55,000 nt of DNA from NCBI GenBank assembly GCA_002104895.1, contig MCFG01000114.1:1-55000 (forward strand), in the 5' to 3' direction. Positions 29,520 through 48,376 of the stretch are shown here, piece by piece (position 1 is the stretch's first letter; each line of letters opens with the position of its first letter). The notes beneath the pieces were generated by a model. It searched no databases. It was not told the origin of the DNA and was given only the letters and a program-made list of their open reading frames with translations. The DNA is from Anaeromyces robustus (taxonomy: Eukaryota; Neocallimastigomycota; Neocallimastigomycetes; Neocallimastigales; Neocallimastigaceae). The translations under genes were made by a program, and so were the position numbers.

Positions 29520-30277
29520 TTATTTTTGTTTATTATACTATAACCGATAGTAAAATACCATTTTATATGTAATGAAATTTCATTTTAATTTTTATTTTAT
29601 TTTTATTTTTAAATATATAAACTTTTCTCTTTTTTTTTTTTTTTAAATTAATTCAATTTTTACATTTCAAAATGATTTCAAATATATAAATTATATGAAA
29701 ATTAAATTTCATTTTTATTCAAATATATATAAATCTTTCTACAATTTAAAATGATTCAATTTCATAAATTCTTAATTCATAATAATCTTAGAAAATTAAT
29801 TTTTCTTTATATATATATTGTTTCATATATATATACTTTTTCTTATATATGAATAAGATTTCTTACATTTAATCTATATAAAAAAAAAACGAAAAAATGA
29901 AAAAATTAAAAAAAAAAAATAACTGAAATAGGAATTTTTTAAAGAAAATGAGAAAAAAAAATAAAAAAAATAAGAATAATAAACTTTATTGCTAAAAAAT
30001 AATAATAATAATAATAATAATAATAAACAATAATACTTACTAAAAAATATATGAGTATAGCTATAAAAGACTGATGAGTAAAGTAGGGAAGGAAAATTCT
30101 TAATTCATTAGTATTAAAATTATAATAATAATTATATATAGCTACAATAAATCCAAATATTAAAATTAGAAAAGAAATGATTCTAAAGAATAATAATCCT
30201 TTTTTTGTTCCAACAAATGGAGTAGTAATTTGTTGTAAATTAAAATTTTCTGTTCCAAAGAATTTAGATAAAGACAT
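28308..30277 (-). CDS. Multipass membrane protein, FAR-17a/AIG1 or rolling-stone-like (paralog 1)
   Basis: Three exons: 30277-30041, 29058-28718, 28476-28308, giving 248 aa. Introns start GTAAGT and end TAG; phases are 0 and 2. The first intron is 982 bases and contains a long (TTTA)n run. The protein begins MSLSKFFGTENFNLQQITTP and has about six hydrophobic helices. Conserved spots shared with paralog 2 are LPKRFKNENLN, PLAFLV.FIFW, YPILDFSR.N.LNY, H.FQSIFIG.DW and W.Y.FLDTSNK.W. The pattern of His and Asp in helices (LNY..H, the FLDTSN loop) recalls the AIG1/rolling-stone superfamily of membrane hydrolase-like proteins. That assignment is from pattern only. The C-terminus is Lys-rich and cytosolic-looking. 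Confidence 0.78.
29395..29522. repeat. (TTTA)n microsatellite in intron 1 of paralog 1
   Basis: Nearly pure TTTA/ATTT units for about 120 bases, interrupted once by CACTTA. Confidence 0.9.
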
Positions 30278-31211
30278 TTTTATTTTTGTTACTTTTTCCT
30301 TTTTATGGTTTTATGTTCTTTTTTTTTTTTTTTTTTTTAATATATATTTTTAAATTTTATGATAATATTACATATAATACCTATATGTAATATTATATAT
30401 CTATTATTTTATATTTTATATTATTATTATTTTTAATATTTTAAAAATAATTTACTTGTTTATTAACTACTTTTATTTTTATTTTTTATTTTATTTTATT
30501 TTTTTTTTTTTTTTTTTTTCTCTTATTTTAAAAAGATTTTTTTTTTTTTAGCCATTTTAGAATTCTATAAAAATCTTAAATCTTAATTTATATTAAAATT
30601 TTAATCAATTCTTTAATTAAATTAAAATTTAAAAAAAAAAAAGATCCACTTTTCTCAATATTATTACTGCATTAATTATTAATTTTTTTTTTTTATGTAA
30701 TGATTATTATTATTTTTTTTTTTTTTTTTGATTATTTTTTAAATGTTTCCGATTTTTTAATTATTGTAATTTTAATAAAGTCTACCTCAATTAAATTATA
30801 TCGTTATATTGATATCTAATTATATCATTTTAATCCTGCTTTTTTTTTTTTACTATTATTTTTTTTAATTACACTTATTATTAAATAAAATATTATATAC
30901 AATAAATAGAAAGAAAAGAATTATTTTTATTATTTTTATATTATTATTTATTATTATTATATTTATTATTATGTTATATATATTATATATAACTTTTAAT
31001 TTTTTTTTTTTTTTTTTTTTTTATAATTTGTTTGCTGGTTGAATGTATTTGCTTTCCTTTTTTTTACGATAAAAATGATAATAAATACAATTTTTTTAAT
31101 TATTAATTAATTATTTTTCTTTTCTTTTTCTTTTTAAATATATATACAATTTTTTAATTATTAATTATTTTTTTTTCTTTTATTTTTTAAATATATATTA
31201 CAATTTTTTAA
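30278..31211. other. Intergenic region between the two membrane-protein paralogs
   Basis: Promoter side of paralog 1 and 3' side of paralog 2. It has T tracts, a short palindrome around the ATATAGGTATTATA-type sequence near 30365-30400, and repeated CAATTTTTTAATTATT motifs at about 31088-31212. No gene seen. Confidence 0.65.
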
Positions 31212-31626
31212 TTATTTTGTTTTCTTATTGTTGGTAGCTGTTTTCTTTTGATTCTCACTATTATTATTATTAAACATTTTATTTTTTATTTTATGAACAA
31301 AAGTAAAACAAACACCAAAAAGAATCCAAAAAGTGAAAACACCAATATAAATTCCTACCCAATGTTTATTGGAAGTGTCAAGAAATTTGTAAATCCATAT
31401 ACCACTAATATTATGTTAATTAATAATAAATAAATAAATAAATAATAATAGTTAAAAGTTAATATTTTAAAAAAATATTAAAATAAATAAATAAATAAAT
31501 AAATAAATTATACAGCAACAAAAGATAAAAAAAAATATCTATATATAAAATTAAGAGTGAAATACAATTTAAAAAAAAAAGAAAAAAATTTTTTTCGTTT
31601 TTTTTTTGTTGTTGTGTTTTGTTTTG

Positions 31627-31657
<31 letters not shown>

Positions 31658-32685
31658 TTTTTACTTACTACATAGCATTAAAAATATGAGCAAAAATAAC
31701 ATAACAAATACCAACAATAATCATAGGTATACTATGATAGATATTAGTTGGAAGAGAAATAAGAAACCAATCGAGACCAAGGAAAATACTTTGAAAAGAA
31801 TGTTGAATAACAATTAATAAATAATTTAAAGCATTATATCTTGAAGTATCTAATATTGGAGAAATTAAACCCCAAAATATTACTGTTACAAGAAAAGCTA
31901 AAGGAACTATCACATTAAAAAAAATATGAATACAACTATTTAAATTTTCATTCTTGAATCTTTTAGGTAAAGCATGGTTATTATCTTTTATATGGAAATA
32001 AATACATAACTATTTTAAATAATGACAAAGTAAAGTAATCACACAAAAAATAAATTAATTATTATTATGTATAAAAAATATTTTATATTATTTTATTTTT
32101 TTTTTAATTAATATATTTTTATATAATATAATAATAAAATAAATAAATTTATTATAAAATTATTATAAGAAATTTAAAATTAAACAATACAAAATACTAA
32201 AAATAAAAATATTATTATTTAGAAAATATTATTGTCATTGTCATTATTATTATTATTGTTGTTGTTGTTTTATAAATAGTTTATTATTATTATTACTATT
32301 GTTGTTGTTGTTGTTGTTATTTGTTATTATTATTATTATTAATATTATTGACTTTATTACAATTTTACAATTTATTATTAAAATTTTAAAAATGAAAAAA
32401 AAAAAGTAATAAATAATAGAAAAAAAAATAAAAATAAAATAAACTTACAATATAATATAATATAATAGCTATATAAGTTTGATTTGTAAAATATGAAAAA
32501 TAACCTTTACGAATATGACTTGCTTCATTATAATTGAAATTATAATTATAAATGGAAAGAATCAATCCCAAAAATAAAAAAACAAATGCGAATAATCTAA
32601 AAGTCAATAAATTTTTTTTACTTCCAAAAATTGGTGTTATTATTTGTTGTAAATTGAATTTGTCTGTATCAAAAAATGATGACAT
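31212..32685 (-). CDS. Multipass membrane protein, FAR-17a/AIG1 or rolling-stone-like (paralog 2)
   Basis: Three exons: 32685-32449, 32009-31669, 31404-31212, giving 256 aa. Exon 1 (237 bases) and exon 2 (341 bases) are the same lengths as in paralog 1 and the intron phases match, so the two genes arose by tandem duplication. Donors are GTAAGT. About six membrane helices; motifs LPKRFKNENLN, FWGLISPILDTSRYNALNY, QHSFQSIFLGLDWF and GIWIYKFLDTSNKHW. The C-terminal tail is Asn/Lys/Thr-rich (SENQKKTATNNKKTK) and probably cytosolic. The substrate is unknown, and the family name is a pattern-based guess. The introns share little with those of paralog 1. Confidence 0.8.
31614..31655. repeat. (GTTTT)n run in intron 2 of paralog 2
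   Basis: About eight pentanucleotide units directly downstream of the GTAAGT donor (on the minus strand these are AAAAC units). Confidence 0.85.
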
Positions 32686-33071
32686 TTTTTTATTTTATAT
32701 TTATTTTATTTTATATTTATATTTATTTTATATTTATTTTATTTATGATAAATGTAAAATTTTTTATGTATTTATATATATATATAAATGATTTTTTTTT
32801 TTTTTATATTTAATTATTTTTATTTTAATTTGATGGAAGAATCATATCACATTTATATATAAAAATAAAAAAAAAATACTTTATTAAATTATGGAAAAAT
32901 TAATTAATAAAAAACACGTGATAACTTTAAAAATATAAAAATATTATTGTAATAATAATTGTGAATATAGTTTAACTGAATATGAAAATTGTTAATTTAA
33001 ATGAAAAGACCTTTTAATAAAGATGATTTAAATTATAAATGTTATCAAATCAATTCTTAAACTGTCAAGAA
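32686..33071. other. Spacer between paralog 2 promoter and serpin module
   Basis: AT-rich with one CACGTG E-box-like hexamer at about 32927. No gene seen. Similarity to the pseudogene locus begins only at about 33072. Confidence 0.6.
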
Positions 33072-33406
33072 TTTTATGACAATTCATCTATATATATTGA
33101 TAGTGATTGTGATATTACTCAAGTATTTAAAAAATATAGAAATATTTGATAAATCAAGTGAAAATTATAATTTTTATAAAAAAAAAGATATATGTCCTTT
33201 AAATTAATCAATTAAATATTTTTCTATTTAATTTTTTCTATTTAATTTTTGTTTTGTTTTATTTTATTTTGATATATTTTTATATTTAAATATATTAATT
33301 AATAAATAAATAAATAAATAAATAATAAATAAATAAATAAATAAATTATCTTTTAATATTTACTTGTTAATGAAAATACATTCATTGTTATTAAGTGTTT
33401 TATTAG

Positions 33407-33656
33407 CTATTATTTGTATTAAAGAGTTTTTATAATAAACATTAAAGCAAATTCCTTTTTTTCCATTATCTTTAATAGTAATGTTTGTCTATGATTTAAT
33501 ATATATATATTAAGTAATATACCAAAAATTACTATTATTTGTATTAAAGAGTTTTATAATTAACATTAAAGCAAATTCCATTTTTTCCATTATCTTTAAT
33601 AGTAATGTTTGTATATTATTTAATATTTATATATTAAGTAATATATCAAAAATTAC
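33407..33656 (+). repeat. 125-bp tandem duplication in the serpin upstream region
   Basis: Unit 1 (33407-33531) and unit 2 (33532-33656) each run from CTATTATTTGTATTAAAGAG to CAAAAATTACTATT with few differences. The pseudogene locus has one unit, so the doubling occurred at this copy or was lost at the other. It ends about 140 bases before the serpin ATG and may affect its promoter. Confidence 0.88.
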
Positions 33657-33773
33657 TATTAAAGAAATACTTGGTAAAAAAAAAAAAACATATAAAAACA
33701 AACATTATTTAAGAAAAAAAAAAAAAAGTATTTTATATAACAATAAGATAATTATAATTCATAGTATTTTGTT

Positions 33774-33799
<26 letters not shown>

Positions 33800-33804
<5 letters not shown>

Positions 33805-34948
33805 TATTTTTAACTTTTTTAAAGGAAATGAAAAAGAGAATTCCTTTCAATTAAATATATTTAAAGAAATTAATAAAAATAATATCGAGAAAAATATAAC
33901 TATATCCCCTCTAAGTATTTATCATATATTGTCATTAACTGCAAATGGTGCAGCAAATAATACTTTGGAAGAAATGTTAAATACTCTTTGCCATAAAGAT
34001 TTAAATGAAATTAATAAAAATAATATGTTAATTTCATCAATAATTAATAAATCTAAAACTGTAGAATTGGCTAATGGAGTATTTACAAGAAAAACACCAG
34101 TACCATCATTTACACAAATGATTAAACAATACGAAGCAAAAATAGATAAATTAAAAGATGCTGAGTCTATAAATAAATGGTGTTCTGATGTAACTCATTC
34201 AAAAATTTCAAAAGTTATTGATTTTATATCACCAGATGATGTAATGATTTTAATTAATGCTATTTATTTTAAAGGATCATGGTTAAAAACTTTTAATGAA
34301 AGATACACGGAGAAAGGAATATTCATGAATTGTTATAAAGATAAAAGTTGGGTAGATTTTATGTATATGAAAGAAAAATTCGATTATTTTGAAGATGAAA
34401 AAATACAAGCCATTTCTTTAAAGTATAAAAAAGATAACATGGTAGCAACTATTATTTTACCTCAAGATAATGTCAATGATTATATTGAAAATTTAACTTT
34501 AGAAAAATATAAAGATTTAATAAATAAAATGAAAAATATTAAAGTTAAATTATATTTACCAAAATTTGAAATTAAATATGAAACTGAATTATCAAATACC
34601 ATTAAATCTTTAGGAATAATTCAAGCTTTTTCTAGTAATGCTAATTTTTCTTCTATGGTAGATGTCAAGGATGCTTATATTGGAAAAATATATCATAAAG
34701 CGTATATTAAAATTGATGAAAAAGGAACAGAAGCTTATGCTGTTACTTATTCAGAACTAAGATCTATGAACCGTTTTAAGCCTAGGATACCAGAAATGAG
34801 AATTAATCGTCCATTTTTATTTATTATAAGAAATGAAAAATTACCTTATGGTGATGATATATTTTTTATGTCAAAAATTGAGAAGATAGAAGCTTATCCA
34901 TCAGAATATCAATTTTCTTCGAGAGGTTATATCATCACTAATAAATAG
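33800..34948 (+). CDS. Intracellular serpin, probably inhibitory
   Basis: An uninterrupted 382-aa frame with complete serpin architecture: ITISPLSIYHILSLTANGA (helix B region), INAIYFKGSW (strand 3A), LYLPKFEIKYE, the hinge E-K-G-T-E-A-Y-A-V-T at residues 307-316, and a C-terminal NRPFLFIIR. Counting from the hinge P17 (E307) puts P1 at Met323 and P1' at Asn324, with Arg321 nearby. The small-residue hinge with Gly and Thr at P15 and P14 is typical of inhibitory serpins, though Tyr at P11 and Val at P9 are bulky. There is no signal peptide and no dockerin, unlike the secreted cellulosomal serpin described in Piromyces; this one should act in the cytosol or nucleus. About 20 residues follow the usual serpin end. 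The start follows a poly-A tract; the Met is the one lost in the pseudogene copy. Target protease unknown. Confidence 0.92.
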
Positions 34949-34991
34949 AAATTCTGGTAAATGGACAATACATTATTAATTTTTATAAAGT

Positions 34992-35068
34992 TATAATATA
35001 ATATAATATAATATAATATAATATAATATAATATAATATAATATAATATAATATAATATAATATAATA
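34992..35068. repeat. (TATAA)n microsatellite
   Basis: About 15 perfect pentamer units starting 44 bases past the serpin stop codon, probably within its 3' untranslated region. Confidence 0.92.
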
Positions 35069-35951
35069 GATAAAAAGAAAAAATAAAAAAAAAAAGAAAA
35101 AATATAAAAAAAAATAAAAAAGGTAAAAATCAAAACAATATGGATATAGTATATTATCGATGTTAACTAAAAAGAAAATATAAAGAGGAAATTTTATATA
35201 TATATTAAATTTAAATTTTAATAAAAACAAAAAAATAATAATACAAGTTATTAATTATATTACTATATTATAACTATAAAACTAACCCTTTTAATTTTCT
35301 TTTTTTATTATTTTAAGTAAAATAGTGAATAAGAAATAAAGAAAATTAAAAGGAAAAAATATATATATAATTTTTAAAAATATCCAATATTATATATAAT
35401 ATAATTTATATATAATTTTTATTGTAGTATAAAAAAAAAAATTTTTATATAATTTATTATAATTTTTATTTTTATTTAATGTTATAATAAATATAAATTC
35501 TTATTTCTTTTCTTTCAATATAATATATAGTTTTATTTTTATTTTTATTCGTCTTAAATTATATATATAAAAAAAAAAAAAAAAAAAAAAAAAAGAAAGA
35601 AATAATCTAATCATGGTTCTAATAAATACTATAAATTATAAATAAAAAAATAATAAGAAAGAAAAAAATATATAATATAATTATGAAGAAAAATTTAATA
35701 GTTGATTAAAAAAACAAAAACAAAAAACAAAAAAAGAAAAATTATAAATAAAAAAATACTAAGAAAAAATATTTATTTATTTTATATATTTTATTTTATA
35801 TATTTTATTTATTTTTTTTTTTTTGTTTTTGTTTTTTTTTTAAAAAAATAATTAAATATTTATCAAATCAATATGATTTATATCCCATAATTTTTAATAT
35901 TTTATGGTTGAACAAAAATAACAATAATAATAATAATAATTATATATTTAA

Positions 35952-35986
<35 letters not shown>

Positions 35987-35991
35987 AAAAA

Positions 35992-36054
<63 letters not shown>

Positions 36055-36076
36055 ATTTTTTTAATTATGGGGAAAA

Positions 36077-36111
<35 letters not shown>

Positions 36112-36256
36112 TATAACAAATAATTTTCTCAATAGATTTCACCCAATTTTTCTTAAAAAAAAAAAAAACAATAATTATTAATGGTTACACGATTTGTTCC
36201 TTAAAAAAAAAAAAAAATTATTTTTTTTTGTTTTTGTTTTTTGTTATTATTTAAAT

Positions 36257-36364
36257 GGCAGTCCATGAGGGACACACTACCACCTAATTATTAGGGAGTG
36301 GGCTTACTGCTTCACATTAGGGAAGGTCAAAGAAGCATACCCCGGTCATAGCAAAAAAAAAAAA
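36257..36364 (+). mobile_element. Candidate SINE-like retroposed small RNA with A-tail
   Basis: A 96-base body (36257-36352) stands out as far more GC-rich than anything around it and ends in 12 A residues (36353-36364). An identical 13-mer, TTATTATTTAAAT, flanks it at 36244-36256 and 36365-36377, as expected for a target-site duplication. The body can form short hairpins: GTCC/GGGAC near its start, CCTAAT-T-ATTAGG in the middle, and TGCTTC/GAAGCA later. ATTAGGGA occurs twice. There is a weak match to a pol III B box (GGTCAAAGA) but no convincing A box, and it does not fold as a tRNA or match 5S, U1, U2, U4, U5 or U6 as I know them. It has no open frame. The duplication is AT-only, so chance identity is possible. 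Confidence 0.5.
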
Positions 36365-37412
36365 TTATTATTTAAATTATTGTTATTATATAAATTATTA
36401 TTTTTTTTTTATCTTTCCCATTCTTTTCATTTTTTTTTTATTTAATCCTTATTTATATTTTTCCTTTATAGTTATTAAAAAATAAATATTATTAACTAGA
36501 GTTTTTTATTATTATTGTTAATTTAATTTTTTTTTTCTATTATTATTATTATCATTATTTATCATTATTAATTATTATTATCATTATCATATAAAATTAG
36601 TATTATCATTTGATATAAATATTGAAAATTTTGTAAATTGTTATTACTATCATAATACTTTTATTTATTATTATTATCATTTGAATTACACTAAAATAAT
36701 ATGAATAATATATAATATAATATAAATAATAATATTATTTTTATGTAAATAATAATATTATTACTATTGTTATTGTTATTATCAAGACTGTAATAATTAC
36801 ACTAAAAATAATAATAATAATAAAGATATAAATATATTTATATTTAATATTTAATATTTATATTTAATAAATTTTTTTATTTTTATTTATATTTTTTTTT
36901 TATAGATTATATATTTTATATATTTTATATATTATTTATTATTATAATATTTATATTTTTTTTTAATAATTCTTTTTTTTTTTTTTTTTTTTTTTTAATT
37001 TTTTTTTATAATTTTGCATATGAAAAAAAAAGTTTTTTTTTATTATTATTATAGTTTTGCATATGAAAAAAAAAAATATAATAAAACTTTTTTTTTTTTG
37101 ATATTAAAGATTTTAATATTTTTTTTTTATAATAATAATAATAATAATAATTATGAAATAACCAATATTGAGATTATCATTATTTATAAATTATTATTAT
37201 TCTTAAAAATATATATTTATATTTATATTCATATTTATATTCATATTTATATATTTATATTTATATTATACATACATATTTCTATTTCTATTATATGTTT
37301 ATTACATGAATTATAATATATAAATATATATATTTTTTTAATTTAAACAATAATTAAAATAAAGAAAAAATAATAAAAAAAAAATTAAAATAAAAAATAA
37401 TTAAAAGAAAGA

Positions 37413-37455
37413 AAAAGAAAAGAATAATATCATTATGATATTATTCTTTTCTTTT
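37413..37455. repeat. Near-continuous 21-bp palindrome
   Basis: Arms 37413-37433 and 37435-37455 are exact reverse complements with a one-base centre (AGAATAATATCAT around T). Confidence 0.85.
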
Positions 37456-37784
37456 CTCTTTTCTTTATCTTCTTTCTTTTTTTATTTATATATATTTACA
37501 TAAAAAAAATATATTTTTTTGAGGGGTAATTTTTTTTTTTTGTTTTTTTTGTTTTTTTTTTGTCCTTTAACTTTTTTTTTTTTTTTGATTTTTTATACTT
37601 TGTTGTTATTTATTTTTCTTTTTTCAATTTTTTTTTTTCTTTTTTTACATATTAAATTTATATAATAAATTCATAAAATATTTTTAAAAGGGAATAAAGG
37701 GTAAAAGGGTAAAAGGGTAAAAGGAATAAATTTTATTATTTTTCTTTTCTTTTTTCCTTTATCTCTTTTCTTTTATCAAATTCT

Positions 37785-37838
<54 letters not shown>

Positions 37839-37903
37839 AATTATTTATTTTTTTTTTTTTTTTATTTAAAAAACGATAAAAGAAAACTAAAAGAAGAAGA
37901 ATA

Positions 37904-38056
37904 AAAAATATATATATATTTTTTTTTTATTATAAAAAAGAATTTTATTTTTAAAAAATATATATATATTTTTTTTTTTATTATAAAAAAGAATTTTATT
38001 TTTAAAAAATATATATATATTTTTTTTTTTATTATAAAAAAGAATTTTATTTTTAA
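37904..38056. repeat. Three tandem 51-bp units
   Basis: Each unit is (TA)n, a T tract, then ATTATAAAAAAGAATTTTAT(TTTTAAA). Units are almost identical, and the T tract grows by one base from unit to unit. Confidence 0.9.
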
Positions 38057-38457
38057 ATTTTAAACTTAATGATTTATTTATTTTAATTATTTAATTATTT
38101 AATTATAAATTATTAATTTATTTAATTTATATTTATTTTTTATTTATTTATTCATTTATATTTTTTTTTTTTTATATTTTTTTTATTTATTTTTATTTTA
38201 TTTATTTTATTTATTTATTTATTTATTATTTAATTATTTGTTTTTTTAATTTTAATTAATAATTATTTTATATAATCTTTATATATTTATAATTTTCTTT
38301 TAAAAAAAAATTCATGATGTATTTATTTAATTTAACTCTTTTTTTTTTTTTTTTTAATTATTTTATTTTATTTTATTTTTATTTGAAATTAAAAAAAAAA
38401 TGTTAATATATATTATTTATTTCTTAATCCTCTAAATTAAATTATTAAATTGATCTA

Positions 38458-38922
38458 CTACATAGCTAACATATCAGCAAAACTTAATTGTTCATCACTA
38501 CTTTCACTTTTAGTTGAATAAGAAGTATGTTTCTTTTTCTTATCTTTTTTAGATGTTGATCCATTTCTCTTACCATCAAAATCAGAATTACTTTTCTTAT
38601 GCATAGAAGATGTGGTTGGTGATGGAGGTTGTGATGGAACCTTGGTATCATCTGGAATTTGATAATTACTATCCAACATAAGTTGTTCTTCTTTTGTAAA
38701 ATCATCATACTAATAATAATAAATAGAGTTATAATAAATTTTTATGATATATTTAAATAAAAAATAATAGAATAGAACAAAATAATTATATACACAAATA
38801 AAAAAATTTATATAAATATAAATATATAATAAAAAATTTTTTTTGTTAAAAAAAATATATATATAAATAGTATATGAATTAAAATAATAAATAAAAATAA
38901 TAGTATTGTATTAGTATATTTA

Positions 38923-38955
<33 letters not shown>

Positions 38956-40684
38956 ATTGAAATTATGGAAATATTAAAATAAATTTAAAATTTTTATAAA
39001 ACATCTAATAATAATAATTAAAAAAAAATTAAATTATATTCCTAGATATAAAATAAAATAAAATAAAATAAATTTACCTCTTTTATTTTTAAAGCATATT
39101 CTAAACGAACATAGAAATGTTCTGGTAATTGACTTCCAATAGTATTAATAGCACGTTCTATAACTTCTGGAGAACCATGTCTATAAAGGGTTAAGAAAAT
39201 AAGAGAACTTGCTAAATCATCTTCTCTTTTCTTTAAAATATTCCATAAGGATAAACTAATTTCATTAGCTACACATATCCAATTTTGACCAATAAGACTT
39301 GCTCTTAGTGGTATAGCCGATGGATTTGCAGCTAAATAACATTTACAAACTTTAAATAAATAATTTGGTTCAACAAATTTACGTGTATATTCTTGCCATT
39401 CAGAGACAATATTATTTTTATAAACTTCTAAACCATGATTATTATTATTTGATGAATTAGAACTAGTTTCTGAATTATTTAATGATGAATTAGAACTACT
39501 TGTTGAAACAGATTGTTTTTGACTACTACCAAAAAAGCCAGAAAATAAATTACGCTTTTTTGGTTTATGTTTTTGTGGTGGTGTTAAATATGCATTAGAT
39601 GGTTTAGGACTTCCTGTTGTTGAGGAAATTGGTGTATTTTCATTAGGTTCATTTAAAAGTTCATCAAGTTGAATTAAGGAATTTATTAATCTATCTAATA
39701 ATTCTTCTTGTGATCTATTATTTTTTTCTGATTTTTTAACTTTTTCTGATTCTATAAAAATTTTAATTAATTTAATTATTTTAATGATTTAAATAAAAAT
39801 TATAAAATGATTAATATATATTTATATATATATATATTTTTTTTTTTAAAAAAAAAGTTTATAAATATAAAAATATAAATATAATTAAAATATTTTTAAA
39901 AATTTCAATATAAATATTTTTTTTTTTTCATGATATTTTTTTTTATATTATTTATTTTATATTATATATATATAATATAAATAATATTATTTGATGGTCA
40001 TAAAAAAAAAATATTATATATATCTATTTATTTTATTTTTATTAGTTTGGAAAAAAAAAATTTACCTTTTTCTGTAGTTGATTCAGCTTTAAGATTTATA
40101 GTATTAATATCTATATTACTATTATCTGTAAGGGTAGATGGAGAAGGAGGTGGTATGGTAGTTGAATCTTGATTTGTATTTTCTTCTGTAGTTGTTTTAT
40201 TTTTTTTAGCATTTATTTCTTCAAGGAATGCTGTACGTTCTTGTTGTAAAAGATTTAAAAATTCTTCAGTAATGATACGTAAACGATTCATACCAAATAC
40301 ACGTAAATTTAACTCTAAATGAATTTTATTGACTTGACTAACTATTTCTACTGCCACTGGTTCAATGGATTTTAAACGTTCATCAGTTTTCCAGTGTGAT
40401 GAAATATATTCTACTGAATCAATTATTGGAGCTATTTCCTTCCATGTAATATTTTGTTGTTCTGAGGCTAATTTCCAAGCCATAATAAGTTTACGTGAAA
40501 CATGTTTAACATCATTGGCACGTCTTTTTGAACTCTTTTTAACTTTTCTTGAGGAAGAAGTATCTGGAGGGTTTTGTGTTGTTGTTGTTTGTTGTTCAAC
40601 CTCTTTAGTCTTTTCTATTTTTTCTGGTACATTATTCTCTATAGAGGCTTGTTGTTCTGTATTATTATTTACTTCGACTGTCAT
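38458..40684 (-). CDS. Uncharacterised 514-aa protein
   Basis: Three exons: 40684-40066, 39751-39078, 38709-38458. The introns (314 and 368 bases) begin GTAAAT and end AG, and the joins keep frame. The N-terminal 50 residues are Thr/Gln-rich with a basic cluster (RKVKKSSKRR). A helical block follows (about 60-165: LIMAWKLASEQQNITWKEI, VEIVSQVNKIHLELNLRVFG, FLNLLQQERTAFLEEI), then a Ser/Pro/Asn-rich linker, then a second helical domain encoded by late exon 2 (about 335-431: VSEWQEYTRKFVEPNYLF, ANEISLSLWNILKKREDDL, YRHGSPEVIERAINTIGSQL, HFYVRLEYALKIKEV). The tail is Ser/Lys-rich and ends SFADMLAM. No catalytic motif, signal or membrane helix is seen. I do not recognise the family; two alpha-helical modules joined by a disordered linker suggest an adaptor. 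Confidence 0.8.

Positions 40685-48376
<7,692 letters not shown>

Larger units (their letters stand above)
34949..38457. other. Long spacer with microsatellites and one GC-rich insert
   Basis: No protein gene seen. Contents: pentanucleotide (TATAA)n at 34992-35068, (AAAT)n at about 35945-36055, a GC-rich A-tailed insert at 36257-36364, a hairpin at 37413-37455, GGGTAAAA repeats near 37690-37730, and three 51-bp units at 37904-38056. Confidence 0.7.

Noticed and set aside
34927-35230. 68- and 79-aa minus-strand frames
   Set aside because: Translations of the (TATAA)n microsatellite and adjoining A/T runs after the serpin stop.
36257-36352. tRNA, 5S rRNA or spliceosomal RNA gene
   Set aside because: No cloverleaf or family-specific motif; only short hairpins and a weak B-box-like match, so only a SINE-like call is made.
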